A stretch of DNA of 10,856 nt from Bacillota bacterium. GTDB lineage: Bacteria; Bacillota; DSM-12270; Thermacetogeniales; Thermacetogeniaceae. Where the stretch lies: NCBI GenBank assembly GCA_030627585.1, contig DAOURU010000016.1, forward strand, positions 1 to 10,856, written 5' to 3'. The notes beneath the pieces are model-generated. The model did not search any database. It was not told where the DNA came from and was given only the letters and a program-made list of their open reading frames with translations. The position numbers and the translations under genes were made by a program. Positions 7,221 to 10,856 of the stretch are shown in pieces. Within the stretch, counting starts at the first letter, position 1; the number at the start of each line of letters is the position of its first letter.

Positions 7221-7481
7221 TTATTTTCCCTCCTCCAATCTCTCCCTATTTCACCTTTATGTAGGAAAGAAAATAAATAGACCACCTATCTGACTGAAAT
7301 GTATTCTCTTGCAAAGGCTTTTATCCGAAAAGGCGAGTTAAGAAAAGCTTAATACGGGCGAAAAAAGTTGACCAAAAAGAAGGTTTTCAGGGGAACATCT
7401 GCCCCGCAACGAGATTTATTCTCCCAATTTCTTTGCCGTGTTAACAGACCTTAAGGTAGAAGAGGGTGTTGAAGGCGGGAA
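7221..7481. other. Gene-free spacer between ytfJ terminator and spmA
   Basis: I find no open reading frame with coding character on either strand. On the minus strand it ends in the spmA ribosome-binding site. A weak promoter-like pair, TTGCAA (7309-7314) and AGATAG (7286-7291) 17 bp apart, could serve spmA, but only the first hexamer is good. I could not fit a sporulation sigma-factor promoter. A short G4/C4 stem lies at 7390-7405. No riboswitch or small RNA that I know is recognisable. Confidence 0.5.
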
Positions 7482-7521
7482 ATTAAAAATTAAAAAGGGA
7501 GAGGGGTTTTCCTGCTCCCCT
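7482..7521 (-). terminator. Rho-independent terminator after ytfJ
   Basis: On the minus strand, AGGGGAG pairs with CTCCCTT (7 bp with one G-T), and AGG/CCT continue the stem past a bulged C, with an A-rich loop. A T-rich tail follows (TTTTTAATTTTTAATTT, partly shared with the stem). It lies about 20 bp after the ytfJ stop, as expected for the end of the scpA-scpB-ytfI-ytfJ transcript. Confidence 0.7.
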
Positions 7522-7540
7522 GAATTCTTTGGATTTTGAA

Positions 7541-7930
7541 TTAAGATGTTACAGGCTCGCGCCGGATCATACCCTGGAACCTATCTATTAGTGTGGGAGC
7601 CAAATCAATCAACCGGTCTACAACAGGATTTCCATCAACAGGCAAAAGACGCACCTGGTTATGCCCGACTACGAGAAACCCCACCGGCTGGACAGAGACG
7701 CCGCCTCCGCTTCCACCCCCAAAGGGAAGAGCACCCTGGCCCTCCCGCTGCCGGTCAGGTTGAAAATTCGCTCCCCCGGCTGCGAAACCACAAGTTACCC
7801 GGGAAACGGGCATAATTACGCTGCCATCCGGCGTTTCTACGGGATCACCGACGATCGTATTGACATCCACCATTTGTTTAATGCTTTCCATCGCTGTCTT
7901 CATGAGTGTTTCAATGGGATGGTCAGACAA
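7541..7930 (-). CDS. ytfJ: GerW-family sporulation protein YtfJ
   Basis: YtfJ/GerW proteins are made in the forespore and are linked to spore germination in Bacillus; their biochemical role is not settled. The 129-residue protein shows the family pattern: an N-terminal helix (HPIETLMKTAMESIKQMVDV), GSVIMPVSRVTCGFAAGG at 36-53, the glycine-rich PFGGGSGGGVSVQP at 69-82, and a hydrophobic strand GFLVV. The C-terminal part (LIDLAPTLIDRF) is also typical. The start is TTG at 7928-7930, supported by an excellent AAGGAGGTGG 8 nt upstream and by the DUF2953 stop codon that abuts it. The pairing with a DUF2953 gene matches ytfI-ytfJ in B. subtilis. Its transcript appears to end at the hairpin just downstream. 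Confidence 0.93.
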   Translation of the reverse strand: MSDHPIETLMKTAMESIKQMVDVNTIVGDPVETPDGSVIMPVSRVTCGFAAGGANFQPDRQREGQGALPFGGGSGGGVSVQPVGFLVVGHNQVRLLPVDGNPVVDRLIDLAPTLIDRFQGMIRREPVTS

Positions 7931-8602
7931 TTATTCCACCTCCTTACGCGACCCGGCTTTTCTGCCAAACTTTTTCCGCTGGAGAAAAAATCTGAACAAT
8001 CCAATAATAATATGGCCTAAACGTGTTTCTAATATGCAATCAAGCTTGATCTCAAAACGAGGTTTGCCGAAATCGGGAATCACCCGAATCCGGATACCGT
8101 TTGGAGCCATTTTGAGAAAGCGGGATAAATAGCCGAGCACAACTCCCTTCCAAGACCAGGCAACCCCCGTCGCGATCCCTGTTGCGGCACAATCGGCGAA
8201 GCCGATTGTAGTTTCCCAGAACAAACGAGGGCAGAAACTTTTTTGCAACAATTCCCGAATGAAAAAGCTGTATTGCTTGAACTTCAGGTAGTAAAAACGC
8301 AACTCCCGCAGGGATAAAAGCCAGTGGAGGCGGGCAACCCGGTGAGGTTGAGAAAAACTCTTTGCTCTTATCTTTCCAAACACCTTGAGACGCGGAAGCC
8401 GGGCCCTTTTCTGCACGCCCAAGAAAAATTTGGTCCCTACACCAATCCTTCCCCGCAGAATCCCAAACCTTAAAAAAAGAGAGTTTTTCTGGCCTCTCCT
8501 CTCGAATAATAATCGAATTTGAATTGGTAAAGCAAATAAAAAAATCCCTGCTCCCAATAAGATTATCAGGAATAAAGCGCCCGCACGCAAAAACCTGTTC
8601 AC
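7931..8602 (-). CDS. ytfI: DUF2953 membrane-anchored protein (YtfI-like)
   Basis: The function of this family is unknown. The 223-residue protein starts with one membrane helix (about residues 6-28, rich in Leu/Ile/Phe) followed by IQIRLLFERRG. That hydrophobic segment leading into a basic, beta-like stretch is typical of DUF2953. The body is strikingly basic (many Arg/Lys). Near the C-terminus RIRVIPDFGKPRFEIKLDC resembles the family's conserved end, followed by a short hydrophobic patch and a basic tail. It abuts ytfJ without a gap. The start is GTG at 8600-8602; a TAA three codons upstream in frame rules out an earlier start, and the Shine-Dalgarno sequence is weak (TCTGGGG). The assignment rests on these features and on the ytfJ neighbour. 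Confidence 0.75.
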   Translation of the reverse strand: MNRFLRAGALFLIILLGAGIFLFALPIQIRLLFERRGQKNSLFLRFGILRGRIGVGTKFFLGVQKRARLPRLKVFGKIRAKSFSQPHRVARLHWLLSLRELRFYYLKFKQYSFFIRELLQKSFCPRLFWETTIGFADCAATGIATGVAWSWKGVVLGYLSRFLKMAPNGIRIRVIPDFGKPRFEIKLDCILETRLGHIIIGLFRFFLQRKKFGRKAGSRKEVE

Positions 8603-8656
8603 CCCAGATTATGAATTCAAAATCATCTAGCCATAAGTTTTGCGCTGGCGTTGAAA

Positions 8657-8665
8657 AGTATACCA
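8657..8665 (-). promoter_or_regulatory. Possible extended -10 promoter for ytfI-ytfJ
   Basis: On the minus strand TGGTATACT matches the extended -10 form TGnTATAAT. A TTGGCA lies upstream but only 12 bp away, too close for a normal -35 element, so this promoter would depend on the extended -10. It fits a sigma-A reader better than the forespore sigma-F consensus. It lies about 55 bp before the GTG of the DUF2953 gene. Confidence 0.4.
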
Positions 8666-8685
8666 TCTTTTATTTGCCAATTCCG

Positions 8686-8700
8686 GGTCCCCTCTGGACC
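8686..8700. repeat. Short inverted repeat in the scpB-ytfI spacer
   Basis: GGTCC and GGACC form a perfect 5-bp stem with a 5-base loop, just upstream of the possible promoter at 8657-8665. There is no T-run after it, so it does not qualify as an intrinsic terminator for scpB. Confidence 0.4.
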
Positions 8701-8746
8701 TGCGAGGTTTTCGCTCCTGCACCATGCTTGGTAATTTTGTGGGAAT

Positions 8747-9280
8747 TCAGGTCTTTTTTAAGCTCTCCAGAGGAGGTAAATCTGCAATGTCTTTAAGGCC
8801 GAAATACTCCAGAAAATATGTGGTCGTCCCGTAAAGGATGGGCCTCCCGGGGCCCTCACCCCGCCCTACCTCTTCAATTAACCCCCGCTCTAAAAGATTT
8901 GCAAGCACATGATCGACCTTAACCCCCCGGATCGCCTCAATTCTTGCGCGGGTTACAGGCTGGCAATAGACAATAATCCCCAGGGTTTCGAGAGCGGCAC
9001 GCGAAAGAGGAGATATTTTTTCCTTTTCCTGATGAAGCTTTTCAATATAAGAATGATATTGAGGATGGGTAACCAATTGATAGCCGTGTGCTACCTCGAC
9101 CAGTTGCACCCCATGCCCCGGCTGGTTATAAAGCTCTGCCAATTGGTTCAAAAGGTGCTTTACATCTTCAGGAGCAAAACCTGTGATACGGCTGAGCTTT
9201 TTTACTGAAAGCGGTTCAGGGGAAACAAAAAGCAGAGAATCTAAGACGGCCATTGCCTCCTCAGGAAAAATAACCGGCAT
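8747..9280 (-). CDS. scpB: Segregation and condensation protein B
   Basis: ScpB is a winged-helix dimer that binds ScpA and, with SMC, forms the condensin that compacts and separates the chromosome. The two winged-helix domains are visible. The first begins AVLDSLLFVSPEPLSVKKLS; the second carries the family signature LSRAALETLGIIVYCQPVTRARIE followed by GRGEGPGRPILYGTT and the FLEYFGLKDIADLPPL tail. I chose the ATG at 9278-9280 (177 residues), because it matches known N-termini and has a G-rich stretch and AAAGAGG upstream. A TTG at 9326-9328 would add 16 residues not expected in the family. The chosen start overlaps the scpA end by 20 bp, which suggests coupling. The protein ends soon after the core and lacks the acidic tail of B. 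subtilis ScpB. Confidence 0.93.
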   Translation of the reverse strand: MPVIFPEEAMAVLDSLLFVSPEPLSVKKLSRITGFAPEDVKHLLNQLAELYNQPGHGVQLVEVAHGYQLVTHPQYHSYIEKLHQEKEKISPLSRAALETLGIIVYCQPVTRARIEAIRGVKVDHVLANLLERGLIEEVGRGEGPGRPILYGTTTYFLEYFGLKDIADLPPLESLKKT

Positions 9281-10034
9281 CCTCTTTCCCCCCCGGAGTT
9301 TTTTCAGAGTCGGCCAAGGCAAGAACAATCTCCTGGGCTTGAACCTGGCTAACCTTAACCCGCCCTTGATAAACCAACTCTAACAGGGCGAGAAAAGTAA
9401 CGATAATTTCTTCTCTGGAACAAGATGAAGGGAGGAATTCTAAAAAAAGAAGGCCCGAGGGCTTGCGTTGAAGTTGATCCAAAATAAACTCCATCTTTTC
9501 CCCGAGATCTGGAATAGGTTTCACTTCAAAGGTCTCGGGGGGCGGGGTTTCCCGGGCGAGGACATCTTTTAAAGCCTGGAGAAGGCGCAGAATATCCTCC
9601 CGGTCTGATTGGGAACGGCGTGAAGGATTCTGGTTCAAAAAAAGCGGGGGTCGTTTATGCCTTAAATGCCAGTTTTGGGCATACGTTTCGAGGGTTGCTG
9701 CCGCCTCTCGAAACTGCTGATAATCATAAAGGTCGTACCCTGGCGCAATTTCTGAAGTTTCTTCCTGGGACAGAAAAGAGGTCTCGATTTGTGCCTCCTG
9801 TTCTGGTTGGGGCAAAAGGAGTTGAGCCTTAATTGCCAGCAAGGTAGCAGCCAGCACCAAAAAACGGCTTCCCTCTTCGACATCTGTAAATTCTATTTTT
9901 GCGAAATAATCAAAAAACTGCTCGATGATCTCGCGTACGGAAATAGAAGTTATCGCCAATTCTTGCTTTGCGATGAGTTTAAGAAGAAGGTCAAGCGGCC
10001 CCTCAAAAGCCTCTAGTTTCACGCGGTAGCCCAA
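9261..10034 (-). CDS. scpA: Segregation and condensation protein A (kleisin)
   Basis: ScpA is the kleisin subunit that bridges the SMC heads in the bacterial condensin. The hallmark N-terminus is present: VKLEAFEGPLDLLLKLIA at 5-22, then the helical SMC-neck-binding region through FLVLAATLLAIKAQLLLP. The middle is an acidic, poorly conserved linker (about 76-160). The C-terminal winged helix (about 175-245) ends with VTFLALLELVYQGRVKVSQ. The length, 257 residues, is normal. The start is TTG at 10032-10034, chosen because GYRVKLEAFEGPLDLL then lines up with the start of B. subtilis ScpA; a GTG four codons later lacks a ribosome-binding site. The gene overlaps the end of trpS by 32 bp, so it may be translated by coupling. 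Confidence 0.93.
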   Translation of the reverse strand: MGYRVKLEAFEGPLDLLLKLIAKQELAITSISVREIIEQFFDYFAKIEFTDVEEGSRFLVLAATLLAIKAQLLLPQPEQEAQIETSFLSQEETSEIAPGYDLYDYQQFREAAATLETYAQNWHLRHKRPPLFLNQNPSRRSQSDREDILRLLQALKDVLARETPPPETFEVKPIPDLGEKMEFILDQLQRKPSGLLFLEFLPSSCSREEIIVTFLALLELVYQGRVKVSQVQAQEIVLALADSEKTPGGKEDAGYFS

Positions 10035-10856
10035 GTCCCATCGCCGCCCGTATTTCTTCCATGGTTTGGCGTGCCTGCAAGCGAGCCCGCTCTCCTCCTT
10101 GCCTTAGCACATCCTGCACATAGTCTAAATTCTTTTCCAGCTCCCGGCGCCGCTCCCAATAAGGGGAAAGGAATTTCACCATTATTTTAGCCAACTCCCT
10201 TTTGCAAGGAACACACCCGATTTCTCCCCGACGGCAAATCCGATCCAGTTCTTTCACTTTTTCCTCTTCATGATGAAAAAGACGGTAAAAGGCGTAGATT
10301 GTACAAACCTCCGGATGTCCGGGATCTCTGGCATGAATCCGTGCCGGATCCGTAATCATCTTTCGCACCTTTTTTTCTACTTCCTCCGGTGTAGTCGCCA
10401 GGGGAATTTCATTTCCGTAACTTTTGCTCATTTTTCGCCCGTCAATGCCGGGAACAAGCGCAAATTCGGCAAGGTAAGCCTGCGGTTCAGGAAACAAATC
10501 CCTTTCATAAAGACAATTAAAGCGGCGCGCTACTTCCCGACACAATTCCAGGTGGGGAAGCTGATCCTCTCCCACAGGAACAAGATCCGCTTTATAGATT
10601 AAAATATCTGCGGCCTGGAGAAGGGGATACCCCAAAAATCCATATGTTGTGATATCTTTCCCCTGCTCCCGAAACTGCTGAATTTGATCTTTATAAGTAG
10701 GGCAACGTTCAAGCCAGGCAACAGGAGTAATCAAAGAAAAGAGAAGGTGCAATTCCGCGTGTTCCTTGACATGCGACTGGATGAAGATAGTGCTTTTTTG
10801 AGGATCTAGACCCACCATCAACCAGTCCAGCACCATTTCTTGAATATTTTCTGAAA
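10003..10856 (-). CDS. trpS: Tryptophanyl-tRNA synthetase, C-terminal 284 residues (partial)
   Basis: TrpRS charges tRNA-Trp with tryptophan. The reading frame is open to the right edge, where SENIQEMVLDWL joins the visible part, so the first roughly 45-50 residues with the ATP-binding HIGH-type motif are outside the window. Counting from the first in-window methionine (10834-10836), the tryptophan-pocket region is GYPLLQAADILIYKADLVPVG (69-89, with D77), followed by EDQLPHLE. The class I loop KMSKS lies at 135-139. Four cysteines at 178, 201, 208 and 211 have the spacing C-x22-C-x6-C-x2-C, the pattern described for the [4Fe-4S] TrpRS of Thermotoga maritima, in the anticodon-recognition region. 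The C-terminus overlaps the scpA start by 32 bp. The sequence shows no frameshift. Confidence 0.96.
   Translation of the reverse strand, partial: SENIQEMVLDWLMVGLDPQKSTIFIQSHVKEHAELHLLFSLITPVAWLERCPTYKDQIQQFREQGKDITTYGFLGYPLLQAADILIYKADLVPVGEDQLPHLELCREVARRFNCLYERDLFPEPQAYLAEFALVPGIDGRKMSKSYGNEIPLATTPEEVEKKVRKMITDPARIHARDPGHPEVCTIYAFYRLFHHEEEKVKELDRICRRGEIGCVPCKRELAKIMVKFLSPYWERRRELEKNLDYVQDVLRQGGERARLQARQTMEEIRAAMGLGLPRETRGF

Noticed and set aside
7390..7405. G4/C4 hairpin in the ytfJ-spmA spacer as an attenuator
   Set aside because: The stem is only 4 bp and the T-rich stretch begins about 10 bases too far away for a standard terminator.
7661..8020. Plus-strand frames opposite ytfJ and the end of ytfI
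   Set aside because: They are antisense to well-matched proteins and lack ribosome-binding sites or known domains.
8052..8666. Minus-strand frame of 204 codons overlapping the DUF2953 gene
   Set aside because: It has no recognisable domain or ribosome-binding site. The overlapping frame has a membrane helix, DUF2953-like features and abuts ytfJ exactly.
9281..9328. Upstream TTG start for scpB adding 16 residues
   Set aside because: The extra residues do not fit ScpB N-termini and would deepen the overlap with scpA to 68 bp; the ATG at 9278-9280 fits better.

Overview
This window looks like chromosomal DNA from an endospore-forming, probably anaerobic Firmicute of the Peptococcaceae/Thermoanaerobacterales kind. 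The reasons are the spore genes spmA, spmB and ytfJ (GerW family), strong GGAGG ribosome-binding sites, frequent TTG/GTG starts, and a tryptophanyl-tRNA synthetase with the four cysteines of an iron-sulfur cluster site. The genus is an inference. Every gene I can support lies on the minus strand, so transcription runs from high to low coordinates. I see no mobile element, CRISPR array, tRNA or rRNA.

In transcription order, the right part (10856 to about 7480) holds trpS (5' end outside the window), scpA and scpB (kleisin and winged-helix partners of the SMC condensin, overlapping each other), then a 144-bp spacer with a possible extended -10 promoter, a DUF2953 membrane protein (ytfI-like) and ytfJ. 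A hairpin with a T-run follows ytfJ and probably ends this transcript. A 320-bp gene-free stretch separates it from spmA.

The middle part (7220 to 4396) holds spmA and spmB (overlapping, spore-core dehydration), a soluble chemoreceptor-like protein whose input domain is an NAD-type Rossmann fold, and the pseudouridine synthase rluB. The dacB gene often found beside spmA/spmB is absent here.

The left part (4296 to 938) is a cobalamin-type (or related metal-chelate) ABC importer in the order btuF-btuC-btuD. The ATPase carries an extra C-terminal domain of about 160 residues. There is no room for a full cobalamin riboswitch in the leader, but an AT-rich inverted repeat sits just before the btuF ribosome-binding site. 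Past btuD a good sigma-A-type promoter drives an unrecognised 149-residue protein. The window ends inside a gene for an HDOD-domain signalling protein.

The observations most worth following up are the Rossmann-chemoreceptor fusion placed between spore genes and rluB, the C-terminal domain of the transporter ATPase, and the Fe-S motif in TrpRS. I did not find convincing evidence for a wholly new multi-gene system.
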